From NCBI RefSeq assembly GCF_000143415.4, contig NW_003314428.1, positions 144,209 to 204,261 on the forward strand: 60,053 nt of DNA, given 5' to 3'. The DNA comes from Selaginella moellendorffii (taxonomy: Eukaryota > Streptophyta > Lycopodiopsida > Selaginellales > Selaginellaceae). Position 1 is the stretch's first letter, and each line of letters opens with the position of its first letter. Under the pieces are notes generated by a model that saw only the letters and a list, made by a program, of their open reading frames with translations, did not search any database and was not told the DNA's origin. Made by a program: the position numbers and the translations under genes. Of this stretch, positions 20,916-32,512 are shown one piece after another.

Positions 20916-23900
20916 ATGGGTTTTAATGACAGAGACCAACAGACTTGGAGTGTGAGGGATTCAGGAGAGTTGTGGAGAAAGCCTCGTAAGCTCTCCGAAG
21001 GCTCATCTTCATTGTTGTCTACAGATGATCTCAAAGGTTTGCATCTGATTCAATAACTCCAACATTTTACGGAGTTTTCTCAGCAGGAAAGAAAGACTGG
21101 CCTTCATCCAAACAGTTTAAATTGCCCCCTCGTTCACCCAGAACATTGAGGACCTTTCCTCAGGCAGTCAAGCCCAAATTAGAGCTTACCATTCAATGCT
21201 TATCTCCATGTCCGTTAAGTATCGACAATGAAGCGACACTGCACTCGAGTTCTGAAAAGGGTCCAAGTACTGGCGTACTATGTTCTGCTCAGACAGGGGT
21301 AAACGAACAATCCTTTTTGTTCTTTTAGTGAGCCCCTTGAATTCAGGAAGAAGAAGGGGGCACAGCGATAAACCTGATAGCAGGCGACCGATATAATGAA
21401 GATGACAGATTATTTACTGGAATGGACTTGGATAGTCAAAAAGAAATGCTGACAGATGATTCAGAAATTGACTTCTGGGATTGTCATAAGGAAGAAGCGA
21501 CACGAACCTTCCCTATCGATGAGATTGATGCAGAAGAATCACTAAAGCTGGACGAAAGCAACAACAGAACCATATGTACTTTGAATGGGGAAGTTGTAGT
21601 AATGCAAACCAATGTCGCTTACCAACATATTGACAAGGAGACATCAGTTTGTGCTTCTGCATCAAAGGACTACCTTGAAGGTCAAAAACATGTTCAGGAA
21701 TATTTTGACTTACAGCTCCAGGCTTCCAGTGATCTTAATGGATTGCAGGATAATAGCACACGAAATGAGAAACTCGAAAAGCAGCCGAACTTAACCTGGG
21801 AAGGAGTAACTAGCAATTCAAAAGATGCTTCAGATGCCATCTTTTCAGTCTCAAGCAAAAGGCGATGGCCAAGAACTTCAAAAGTACTGAAAACCTTGAC
21901 TACTGGAAATAATGATGGTTCTCAAAGCAGAAAAGTGTCGAGGAAGACTGTTCTAAGGAAAACAAGAAGGTTAAAATCCAAAAGGGAAAAAATTAAAGCT
22001 GAGAAACAGTCAAAAATAAGTGGAACACCTCATGAAAGTCGGTGTCCAGAGACAATGCCAACGCCTGATTTAAAGCTTGTTGAAGGTCATGGCATAAAGG
22101 ATAGCTGTACAAAATCCACCTCGCTCTCTGCTGAAAAGGTTTGCAGCATCCTTTCATTTCTTAAGCAGGTCGACAGCAATAATAATATCACGAAGATGTC
22201 TGAAAGAAGTTCACCAAGAACTGTACTAGACCAGGATGATGCCTTTGTTGCCGAATCATGCGTTTCTATTCCTCTGGAGTCTGCATCCGCCGTTAGTTCA
22301 GCCGAAATGGCTTTTGTGGGGATCAAGAACAAGATTAACGAGTTAAAGGAAAAAAATTTAAAACAGAAAAATCAAATTATGCAACTCGAAGCTGAGAATG
22401 AAACTATACAGATACTAAAAAACAAAGATATTGCAAAGTAAGTAACAGGAGCTTTCAGTGTCTTATCACCAAATATGGCCTTCTGCTAGTGAGAAAGAGA
22501 AGTACGCCAAGGAATCACATGAACAAGCACAACAGTATAAGGCGGCACTAAAAAAACACTTGTCTATCAATGAAAAGCTCTTAAAGGACAAAGAGGTGCT
22601 CTCTGAAAGATGTTGTAGCCTAGCAATGGCTGAGGCAAAGGTATCAACAAAAAAATAATGAGATTATGGTTTACTGCGAACACTTCGATACAGTATGAAG
22701 AAAAACTGAGAGCTGCCAAAGAAGAATGGGCAATCACCCTAAAAAAGGTCAAGGACATTTTATGAAAAAGGCAATAAAAAGTATTTGAATTACAGCAAAA
22801 AGAAACGTGGAATGCTAGTGAAAAGGCAAGACGAGAATGTTGGATAGCCAAAAAAACAAAAGAAATTAAAGAAATGACTATTGTTGGGCTCGAGCCACAT
22901 ATTGAGTCCATCCATGAGGTACTCTTCTCATCTTAGTCCGATATTATACTGAGAAGTGTGGGCAGAAACATACGAAAGAAATAGAAGCTTTAGAGGTACA
23001 CTGCAGTGAAGAGCTAAAGAAGAAACTACATGAACAGCATGCAAACAAATGTGAAGAACTTTGCAAGTTGCGTGAACAAATGTTGAAGGTAGATTGAGAG
23101 CATCTGGGGGTATTCAATAGTGAGCAACATTCTAACAGGAAAGGGATGAGGTCTTGGACAAGGAGAGGCTTGCCACACATCTGAGAATGAACGAGATGGC
23201 GGAAAAGTAGGACACTCTTTAAGGCCGACTTGTGATGACACTTCCCCTGTCATCAGATATGAGCAGCAGGCATTAGATCAAAGGATGCGAATAGCAAACG
23301 ATCTTGCTCAGCAACTTGAACGTTCAGAAGCTAGTCGCAGGGAGGATAAGCAGTATACACAAGAACTCCTTGCTAGGTGCAATAAAGAATATGCTCAAAG
23401 GTGACGCTGTGCAAGTCAAATCTAGATTACGATATCTTCAATTTTAGAGAGGAAGCTATTCGAAAACAATACGAGAAACTGCTTAATGAGTGTCAGAGTG
23501 CATCCCAAGCAAAAAATCAAGCAATGAAGCATTCCTTTGAGATGGAACAATCAGAATGGAACATCTCACTGAATGAGCGTATCATGAGGGAAGTGAGAAA
23601 AAGAGAACCAGAAATTGAGGCCAGGTATATCGATCTAACACCTGGAACAAAATTTTTTGACAAATTTCTGCGGTTTAGGTGTATACAGGAGCGTAATAGA
23701 GAAATAGATCTTATAATTGATCGCATGGAAAAGGAAAGGAACGAACTTGTTGCTGAGCATCGGAGTGAACAAGCAAACAGAGTACAAGAACTTCTACAGG
23801 AAAATAATGTTTTGCTAAATCAGCTCAAAGAGAAAGAAGAAAATTACATGGATCTTTGCAAAACCGCCCTTGAGGAAAGTTTGCATTTTCAAGACATTAA

Positions 23901-24415
23901 GTTTGTATAAAAATTTAACTGCAGGGAAAGGCACAGTCAAATGCAGAACGGTCAGAAATGAATAAAAGAATGGAAAAGTTCAAGGACCAACTAAGAAGTC
24001 AAGGTTGTGTCATTGAACAGCTTACAAAACAAGTATTTTTTTTCTTTTCAATATTTCTTGAGTTTTAAGTTGCTGTTTTTTCAGATTGGTTTTGAAAAGC
24101 AAGAGTCAGATAAACTCAAGAAAAACTTAGAAGCGTGCATGAAAAGACACGAGCAGGAAATAGAGAATGCGAGAATTGAGCTTCAGCAGTCTCGTTGTGA
24201 AATGGAGAAGCTTAAAATTCGAAAGGTTTCATTTTTCAAGGCATATGGAATCTCACAATTGATTTCAGGTGGAAGAACTAGAAGAACTGGAAAATAAGGT
24301 CAAGCTGGCAATCGAAAAGAAGAATGAAGTTATTCTTGGTTTGCACAGCGAGTTAAAGTCTGCTCACCAACACATTCGACACACGGAACAACTCCTAGAA
24401 CAAAATGCTAGCTAA
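20916..24415 (+). CDS. CEP131: CEP131/AZI1 homologue, centriole and ciliogenesis coiled-coil protein
   Basis: Fourteen exons: 20916-21036, 21084-21298, 21347-22437, 22490-22640, 22694-22747, 22796-22918, 22966-23088, 23139-23206, 23257-23400, 23448-23624, 23679-23878, 23925-24032, 24085-24225, 24269-24415. Introns are 45-55 bp with GT-AG ends. The product is about 953 residues; animal CEP131 is about 1080. Matches to the family are KVCSILSFLKQ (376-386), KEVLSERC before the coiled coil, the signature ARRECWIAKKTKEIKEMT with GLEPHI (555-580), the RNREIDLIIDRME block, and the terminal HTEQLLEQN. The first 370 residues are low-complexity and basic near RKTRRLKSKRE; no IQ motif is seen. CEP131 sits at centriolar satellites and basal bodies and is needed for cilia or flagella. 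One junction (23878/23925) is out of frame by one base. The gene is head to head with the EF-hand gene. Confidence 0.85.
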
Positions 24416-27400
24416 TATTGTAAGAAAAATGAATTATAAATTTATTTGCCTCTCTCTTTAAGAGGATTGCTATAAAGTGAAACTCTGGTCCACGTGTCAC
24501 CAACCTACATCATCTTCTTCACGTTCAAGTACAAACCTTAGCAATTCCAGCGGCAAGATGAGAGAGATTTCGAGAAAGAAGTATTTAGATGTCAATTCTC
24601 ATATAAAAGACCACGTAAAACATTGTAACAGTGATTCTGGCGATATTAACACCACCTCATGTGAGATTAACACCGCTTCAGCTAGATTAACACGAGGGAA
24701 GGGCACTCTCCCTCAAGTGTTTTACCTAAAGGGAGGGATTGTGCCGCCCTCTCCAAACTCACTAAATTGGAATGATTGGCAGAAGTTAAATCTGAATTGT
24801 CTAGATAGTGTAGAGTAGGCAAGACTTATATGGCTCTGTGATCAATCCCAAAATGAAGTGGCTATCAATCATGGGCGACTATGCAGCGATCACTATCCTC
24901 CTCCTGGGATCCTGGAGCCTGCTCCAACTTTTAATTATGGATTTCTTATGTTCCATCTCCAGGATGATGAATTTAGAATCTCTTGGAACTTTCTATGCAG
25001 GCATTTGCTTTCATTTCAAGTACAAGACTTGCAGAATAAAAGAAGCCAGCTTTGATTATCTACAAAACCTTGCTTTCTAAAGTTTACAGCTATAACTTTC
25101 AACTGGTTATTTTAAAATTAATATTAAAATGCTTACTCTTGATGCTAAAATGCTTGAAAATACAATGTACCCAAAATATTTTATACTTCTCCAAGCGGAG
25201 CTGGGATCCCAGCTAGTACTATTTCAAAACCTTTTATGAGAAATAAAAAAAAAGAATAAAGCAATTTTTATAATTATCAATTAAATTAACTCTCTCATTT
25301 GCAAAAATTGTATTGAGTCTATGCATGAAATGGAAGCCCACTTTACTCAAACTTTGGAAATTATTATTTAGAGGATTCTCCACTACACTATATGAGAAAA
25401 AAGATTGTCCACTCACATTAGCAATTGTTAAGTATAGTGTAAAGTTTGTGTGTATTTAGAGAAAGAAGTGCTCCACCAAGGAGAACAACAATGACTCAAT
25501 TTACAAGAAAAGAGTATATTTGTTTGGAAAGAGTATGATTATTTTGGTTTACCCTTTATCAGAGAGATTAAAGTAGGTTCTGATTTACTGGGAATGTGGT
25601 TTAGCTTTCAAAGTTTCTACAGACAGGTGCTTATCCATTACATTTCATAAAAGAGCATTGGGAAACATTGAGTGAAAGTGAAGTCATTGCCCTTCACATG
25701 GTAACGGTTTGAAGTTTCTTCTCCTATAAGGAACTCTCAGCTTGTCCGAGTTTGATACTTACGTTAGCACTTGGGCTCCTAATGTTCCTAGAGGATTCTT
25801 ATGCAACTAAATTCAACAGGTGCTAAAGATCATTTGGAGGAATGGCTGTATACCTTTAAGTCGGTGATAGACCTTGCAATGAGTGCCACAGTCTATGCTC
25901 TTATCACTTACACAGCATTCCTTACACGGCCTTGATCGTGTCTGTAGGAAAATCTGGGTTCCAGATCAACAGAAAAAAAAAACCTTGCTGCTAGAAAAAA
26001 AAAAAAAAAAACCAACCAGCAGCTGGTACTTCAGTTTGGTTCTTCCAGGCCTTCTTGAGGGAAATAATAGTTATTAGCTTCATTAATGCATTGTGTAAAG
26101 ACGGGAAATAAAAACAATAATCGATGTTATTATTTGTCTGTTTTGTAGAAAATAGGGCAAGAAACTTACCTGGTTGGCTCTTTTGTGCTCATTTGTGTGA
26201 GTCTCAAAGAGTGAGTTTATAGGTCGCTGCACTTTTCTTCTGTCATGCCGCATCCATGGAGAGGAAAAATTTATGTGAAGATTCAGCAGCTAGACAGGCA
26301 AATGAAGGAAGCAGGTACCTCTAAGACACCAACGTGGAGGGCATTTTTCGGATAAACAAGAAACAAATGTGACACATCTAATGCCAGAGCTGTGAACCGA
26401 ATCGTCTCAACCTTGAGGCGTGACTGAATCACCTGCGATATGTAGGAAAGACATTGGAAGGGCTTGTTAGCCAGGAGACTTTATCATATATACAATGATG
26501 GCTGGCTGATAATCCGGTCGGCAATAGGTTCAATGTACTTATTTTAGCCCTCCAAAACACTCGTGCAAGTTAAAGCAAGAACCCAAGTTTGCCATACGAA
26601 GATCACACCAAGCACTGAGCAGCAAAGATGTGGTCCACATTTGCTCAGATTCTCGATGAATTCCATAAGACAATGTGGGAATCATCAAGCTTGTATACGC
26701 TGACCATTTGCCTTTATATATAATCTACTTTTTACTTGATACCACGCTGACCATTTGCCTTTAATCTACTTTTTACATTGAAGATCCACCAAAAACCATG
26801 TTGCTTGAGGTTCTTTCTCTCGTTGTCTCACATCTTGTACAAAAGCTTGCGTGATACAGTACCTGGCCAATGACACGCACTTAGCAAAGATGTGAGCTCC
26901 ACTTCGTTGTGCACAGGGGAGAAGATTCGGCAATGCTGGAGAAGGGATCGGATCAGTGCTTTATTCATTCTACCCATTTTTCTGCCCAGCTTTTCCTGCA
27001 TTTTCAATCAAGTCGAGTGACTGATGAACTTGAAAAGCAAATGAAGATACCAGAAAGGCACCTTATGTAAAAGCCCAGCCTTCACTCAGCCTTTCACTCA
27101 TCCGATTCCTGAAGGAGGTCCGTAGCAGCCACCTAAGCTCCCGTTGCAAACCTTTTCAAAATGAACCTGCACCCAAAGCCTGCTTTCTACTTCATTAATG
27201 GACTTTACCATCTCGAACTCATCAAAACTGTCACACAAGATTGAATGCACAAGTAGAAAATAACACAAGAACGAAGTTTAAGAAGCACTTCACAAGAGAA
27301 AATGTGTCAGTGAACAGATTATACATTCTCTAAGAGGTTGGCAGCTTCAATCAAGATGGCTGCAAGAAAGTAGAATATCACAAAGACACGGCCATGCAAA

Positions 27401-27466
27401 CTTTGGATATAGAAGTGTGCCTGGTTTGAGTTTGGGTGTATGGAACCCGAAAGCCATTTGAACCAG
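24416..27466. other. Intergenic stretch after CEP131-like gene
   Basis: There is no supported gene. A plus-strand frame at 24477-24818 (KMREISRKKYLDV..., ending SLNWNDWQKLNLNCLDSVE) starts 60 bases after the CEP131 stop and may be 3' UTR or a decayed exon. Overlapping frames at 24838-25080 give FNYGFLMFHLQDDEF-like text in one frame only. A poly-A tract is at 25974-26011 and a local duplication (GCTGACCATTTGCCTTTA twice) at 26699-26765. The rest is AT-rich and stop-rich. Confidence 0.45.
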
Positions 27467-28203
27467 CTATATTTTCGCGTAGTTGCCTGGTGCCAAGAAC
27501 AGCGTTGTCTCGACCTCCTGTACAAAAGCATTGGAGAGGAGTACATATGGCGATGATCGCGTGGGTGATACGCTCCCCAGATCCATGGCTGCCTGTGCGG
27601 TCTGGTCAGTGTCACAATGCAAACCACAAGCACGGAGCAGAGATGTGAGCTCCACTTCGTCTGGGACGAACAGAATGCTCATTGCTAGATCGATCGCGTC
27701 GCCCAACCGGCCGATCCGTGCCAGGAGACCCATCATGCACGAAAAGTGTGATCCCTCAGCCCAAACACCGTGATCCATGAGCAGCGACTGGAAGTGGTGG
27801 CAGCTCTCATTGATCACAGAGGACGGTGAGGAGTGTCATGCCATCGGGATCCACTCCCGTTATCCACATTGAGCGCATTGTTGGAGTTGGATCCATTGTT
27901 GGAGTGGCCGGCAATCATTGTGTTCCAGAGCGTCATGTCTGGATTGGCGATGCCGGAGAAGAGAGCCTGCACTCACTGGAGCTGCCCGGTCTTGGAATAG
28001 ACGTTGAACATCACCGTGAGGGACAGCTGATCTGGCTGTGTGGTCGCGGACTGGGTCATGGAGTGGAAGAGATCTGCGGAGCTCGGATCCCAAGACACCA
28101 AAGAAGAAAAATTTTCTGTGGTCATTACCTTTGGGTCAAATGGCATAATGCCATAGACTTCCAATTCTCTGTTTAGCTCTTTCAAGTCTAGTATGCAAAA
28201 CAA
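27467..28203 (-). pseudogene. Broken PLS-class PPR gene with E motif
   Basis: Reading 28203 to 27467 on the minus strand, an L/S-type helix pair (MFNVYSKTGQLQ) is followed by an in-frame TGA. Next comes ALFSGIANPDMTLWNTMIAGHS (about 28060-28000), the canonical PPR core around WNTMIAG. After a frame change there is HHFQSLLMDHGVWAEG, SHFSCMMGLLARIGRLGDAI and then an E-motif-like PDEVELTSLLRACGLHCD...SSPYVLLSNAF. Live relatives bind RNA in plastids or mitochondria and guide editing. Upstream repeats and a DYW domain are missing, and at least one stop and two frame changes make this a dead 3' fragment. Confidence 0.8.
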
Positions 28204-28599
28204 AAGAAAGAAACGGCTTTAGCAACATTTACCAACCAAAGAATTGACATGATGATCTGAGCAAATGCGAGGAAGTATCACTTCTTTCCCACCTCGGCTG
28301 GCACTTCCCTGATTTATAGAAAGTCTACTACAAAGATACTCAAAACTAAGAAACCTCACAAATGCTTATTATCTTAAATTGTAGTGAATAGCTGTCCACC
28401 AGTTTGCATTCGTGTTGTTTTGTGCCAAGTCTGTAACAAAGCAAAGATATATTAGAAATTGAGCAAGAAAGAAACAACAAAGCTGTAGTCCAGTGCTAAA
28501 ACTGCATTCAAAAGGTCACCATAACATATATGAACCTTCAGGTGAAACTTCTCTTAGCCACGAAAACATATATGTTTAAAGGTTTCCAAGTTAAATTTA

Positions 28600-29822
28600 C
28601 TTCACCTCTAAGTCCCAAAGTGGAGCTCAAGATGATGCATGAGGTAGTGGTCAAGGTGGAAATCCAACAAGAGTAACAAGTTTGAACTAAAAGCTCTAAC
28701 TCGGAAAGTCAAAAGCAAGAGTGGACCCACAAAGAAGTGCTCGAGGAGTGAGCACGAATCAATCAATAAGTGAGTCTTTAGAAAGGGATATGAGACAGAC
28801 CAACACGTGGACTAAAACTTGGTCCAAGGACCGAGACCAAAACTAAAAAGACAGAGTATAAGTTCGAGTCCAAGTCTGAGGGTGAAAGCCCAAAGTGATC
28901 ATCTCTCAGACCTTGGGGGGTTTGGTAAATCCCTATGGGATACTAGGGGAAGGACTCTAGTGGAACCAATTTGGCTAAGGAAGGGTAGTGTGAGCAAGGA
29001 AGGTTACACACATGTGTTGGGTGATGATATAAGCGTTAAAGAGTTCAAGGCTAGAATAAACATGAATGGACAAGTGAGGTGACTTGGTGAAGTGTTCAAG
29101 AACCAGCCCTAGCTCTCCTAGAAAATCAAATGGCCAATTCTCTCAATCCAAGTATAGGTGGCACTACCCACTTAGATACCTTATATAGCTTATCAAAACC
29201 TTGCTCTAGCCATATAGTTAGGGCACCCTAGTGGCAGAAGATGAGGGGGAGTACCCACAAAAAGTGTGTTGGGCCATGGTGTTTTAACATATTGTCCCGA
29301 ACTCTCAGACCATGGAAAAGAAGACGAGCAGTCCTTTTGCTTAGGGACCAAGGGTTATGGTGAGGATGTCTCAAAGGTTAGTGGGACTTAGTGAAGGGGC
29401 CTTTGGGCCCTAGATCAATGGCAGTGTTGATAAGCACTGCCATGGATAGAGAGAGACTTGGTGAGAAAAAAAAAGGGATATTAGGGGATAATGTTCCCTA
29501 TGTCTTAGGGCATCTTAAGATGTTTAAGTGTGGTCATAGGATGACCACTCATGGATAGATTTTCCAATCTCAAAAAGACAGGACCATGCTATCAGTGTTT
29601 TTGTTCTACCATTGAGATATTGAGAATGAACATGCCTTTAGTGTAAAAGGCTAGTATGTTGGTAGAGTACCTTTGGGTGTTTGAAGTGGGACCAAAAGCA
29701 TAGAGCACTTAGACCATGTGTGAAGTCGGTGTGGTTGTGGAAGCTAGTAAGTACCCTAAGTCAAGATGAGGACTTAACGAGGTTGTGAGTGAAACTCCTC
29801 TGAGAATGCTAACTGATACTTT
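28600..29822 (+). mobile_element. Degenerate family A LTR
   Basis: The landmarks run in family A order: CCCAAAGTGGAGC, AACTAAAAGCTC, a short GAGTCC-type remnant (28855-28890), GTGAAAGCCCAAAGTG, and then the GGTGGCACTACC and CATCTTAAGATG blocks. The copy ends near 29822 at GAAACTCCTCTGAG without the TTACA terminus. The minisatellite is nearly lost in this copy. Confidence 0.75.
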
Positions 29823-30346
29823 AAGTACATACCTAAATCCTTGGGTTGTTCTAATATTTATTAAAAGTAACCCCAACTACCATTTCAAGGGCATATATCT
29901 TCACCCATATTTGACATCCTATAGTTATCAACTCTAGTCTCATATTCATGAGCACTATCCTCAACTATATAAGGATACTTTTATGACTCCTTTATTGTCT
30001 AGAAGTTCTTATCCTTCATGTGATCCCAACTATAGGTTTTTACCATAACCATATTAGCTAATTTGCTAAGTCAAATGTTTATATAGATCACATCCTCAAC
30101 TCTCTAAGAAAAACCTTCTACTATTCTCGAGATCCTAAAGTCGTTCTCTTATTGGCCCCTTTGTATCCACCACATTCCCTACAAGTTCACATATGAACTA
30201 AAGTGGAGAGCTACACCCCATGACATGCTATTCTTTAAATGTAGCCCCACTCTTGGGACATTCAAATATCAACACCAAATGGTGATATACTTAATGGCTA
30301 ATATGATTCAGACTAAAGAATAGTTTTGATACAATGTTGTAAGAGA
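29823..30346 (-). mobile_element. Family A internal region, fragment
   Basis: The segment matches 51040-51558 in the same orientation by eye: GGTTGTTCTAATATTTATTAAAAG, CCATTTCAAGGGC, CCTCAACTCTCTAAG. It ends at a decayed primer site (TTTTGATACAA, about 30330) next to an LTR end. It is non-coding. Confidence 0.7.
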
Positions 30347-31903
30347 TTAAATTTTCCATTCTACTTTAGTCACTTAACCACACTTTTGACCACTTGAGAA
30401 TATGAATACAAGAAGTTATATTCAAGTATAGTAGCACCTCAAAAGAATTTATGAGGCTAATGTAAGTGACCAAATTTTTCATTCTACCTTAGTCACTTAA
30501 CCACATCTTCAACCACTTGGAAGAGTCTCATTCATAACCTTTATAAGACCTATTCTCAACTTGGTCCAAGTGCTGTGATCCTATGATAGACACCCAAAGG
30601 TGCCATTGACTTATCAGCCCATTACACTAAGGTTATGTCCATTCAACTTTGTTTCATTGGTAGTCCAAAACCACCTGTACTACAGTCCCACCTTTCAAAG
30701 ATTGGGCCATTTATCCATGAATGGTCATTCCAAGACCACATCTTAACATCCTTAAGATGTTCGAAGACATGGGGAACACCCTTCCCCAATGTCTCTTCTT
30801 CAGTCCCCACCAAGTTGTAAGCAACCAAAGGGAACGACTCGAGAGATGATCCTTGGGGTTCAAATATAGAGGGAAAGGGCCCATGAACAAGAGTGCACCC
30901 CCTTTTCCAATCGGTTAAGGGTCTTGGGATATTTGAGGTTAAGCGTCCTTGGGTGTGAATAGTACTGGGCTGGGTGACCTCCCGGGAAGTCCAAACTCAT
31001 GAGCTTACATTTGGTATCGGAGCGGTCTCGGGTCCGACTCTGTTGGTTGGCTAGCACATGTTGATTGACATCTGGCTGGTCCAGTTTGCTCCCGCTGGGC
31101 TCGACCCAAGGGGTAGGGTGTCAAGAGAGCGAGGCTCTCGGGAGAGCTGCGGCTCTCAGCTTCTGTTCACGAGGGCATGAACTTGCAGGGAAGCGTGGTG
31201 GATTGTAAGCAACCAAAGGGAACGACTCGAGAGATGATCATTGGGGTTCAAATATAGAGGGAAAGGGCCCATGAACAAGAGTGCACCCCCTTTTCCAATC
31301 GGTTAAGGGTCTTGGGATATTTGAGGTTAAGCGTCCTTGGGTGTGAATAGTACTAGGCTGGGTGACCTCCCGGGAAGTCCAAACTCAGGAGCTTACACAA
31401 GTCTCTCTCCAATCATGGCCATGCTCACCAACACTACTATTGGGTTAGGGTTTAAAGGCCCGACCACTAAGTCTTATTGTCCTTTAGGACTTCTTCACTA
31501 TGTGACCATATCCTTGGTCACTACGTAAGAGGACTATTCCTTTTCCTTTCTAGAGTTTAGAGCTTTGGGATGACATTTTCAAAATTCCGTGGCTCTATGT
31601 GAGCCTCGTAATAACTCTCCTCACCTTCTGCCCTTAGGTGCCCTAGCTATGTGGCTAGAGCAAGGTTTGGAAGAGCCACCCTAGGTATCCAAGTAGGTAA
31701 TGCCACCCACACTTGGATTAGGAGTATTGACTATTTGATCTTCTGGGGGAGCTAAAGCCACCTCTTGAACACTTTACACCAAGTTACCCCATTTGTCTGT
31801 CCATATTCACTCTAGCTTTGGACTCCTTAGTGGTTATATTATCACTTGTGGGTATAGCCTTCCTTGGTCACACTAATTTTTCCTAGCTAAATTGGTTCCA
31901 CTC
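30347..31903 (-). mobile_element. Family A LTR, minus orientation, split by a TRIM
   Basis: An LTR 3' end (TGTAAGAGATTAAATTTTCC) appears near 30340 and again at 30462 (TGTAAGTGACCAAATTTTTC), so two LTR ends are juxtaposed. The remainder follows family A order to about 31903, interrupted by the TRIM at 30816-31397. At 31904 the orientation flips, which marks a rearrangement breakpoint. Confidence 0.65.
30816..31397 (+). mobile_element. Complete TRIM retrotransposon (family B, 582 bp)
   Basis: Two near-identical 194-bp LTRs (30816-31009 and 31204-31397) each run TGTAAGCAACC...GAGCTTACA. The first is followed by a primer site TGGTATCGGAGC (31012-31023), one base off the Met-initiator type. The 194-bp interior has no open frame and ends in a purine-rich AGGGAAGCGTGGTGGA, a likely polypurine tract. 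A perfect 5-bp target duplication CAAGT flanks it (30811-30815 and 31398-31402). Length, structure and lack of coding fit a terminal-repeat retrotransposon in miniature, which must borrow proteins from another element. Confidence 0.9.
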
Positions 31904-32086
31904 AAGAAATGAGCATGAAGTAATCGATGAATGAGTCTCTAGAAAGGGACACAAGAAGGATTGACACATGGCAAGTGTTGTGACATATGGAAGTGTTAGG
32001 ACCTAGTCCAAGATGGAGTTCAATAAGGAGTTTGAGATGGAGTTTGAGTTGGAGTATGAGAAGGAGTCTGAAATAGAGTTTGAGAT
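31904..32086 (+). mobile_element. Family A LTR fragment, target of the gypsy element
   Basis: The fragment AATGAGCATGAAGTAATCGATG then a decayed GAGATGGAGT array matches the start of the family A minisatellite. The Ty3/gypsy element inserted at GAGAT (32082-32086), and the LTR continues at 43302. Confidence 0.75.
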
Positions 32087-32490
32087 TAGAGAGGTATATG
32101 CATTTTGCATCGTGATTTTCGCACAAAGGCATTTCCTGAGTCAGGAATTGAGATCAAGATTTCTCCCGGTCTAAATTCTTGACTTGGATGACTGGGCATG
32201 TAGTGGTTATATAGGCTGGTGATAGCACGCCAGACCTATCCCTTTTCTATCTTTTTATATCCTTGGCCATAATAACATACACTCCACTTGCTCAATATCT
32301 ACTCTTCTCTTCCATGCCTATCTTACTCACTGCCTTCTGGGGATCAAGGCTGTGAGATGTGCATCAATCTCAGCATCAACATCTTTGCAACAGCACATGG
32401 CTAAGTATTTCTTTCCTTTTTATGTTTGGATCTAGTTTAGATTAGAGAGGATTCACAAGATCATTGTAGAGGTGATTTTGTAGTTTTCCA
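32087..32490 (+). repeat. 5' LTR of the gypsy element
   Basis: The LTR begins TAGAGAGGTATATGC and ends GTAGTTTTCCA. The start is fixed by the GAGAT duplication and by identity with the 3' copy. The first two bases are TA rather than the usual TG, while the end is the usual CA. A CAAT-poor, pyrimidine-rich tract (CTTCTCTTCCATGCC) lies mid-LTR, and TTATATAGGC near 32200 could be a TATA box. Confidence 0.9.
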
Positions 32491-32512
32491 CTTTGGCGAC
32501 CACGGTGGGATA
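32491..32512 (+). promoter_or_regulatory. Primer binding site of the gypsy element
   Basis: TTTGGCGACCACGGTGGGA starts 2 bases after the LTR. TGGCGAC followed by a G-rich stretch is the common form in plant Athila/Tat-type elements. It differs from the TGGTATCAGAGC sites of the other families in this window. I cannot name the tRNA with certainty. Confidence 0.6.

Noticed and set aside
25974-26011. Poly-A tract as evidence of a retrogene
   Set aside because: No coding similarity or target duplication is visible upstream of it.
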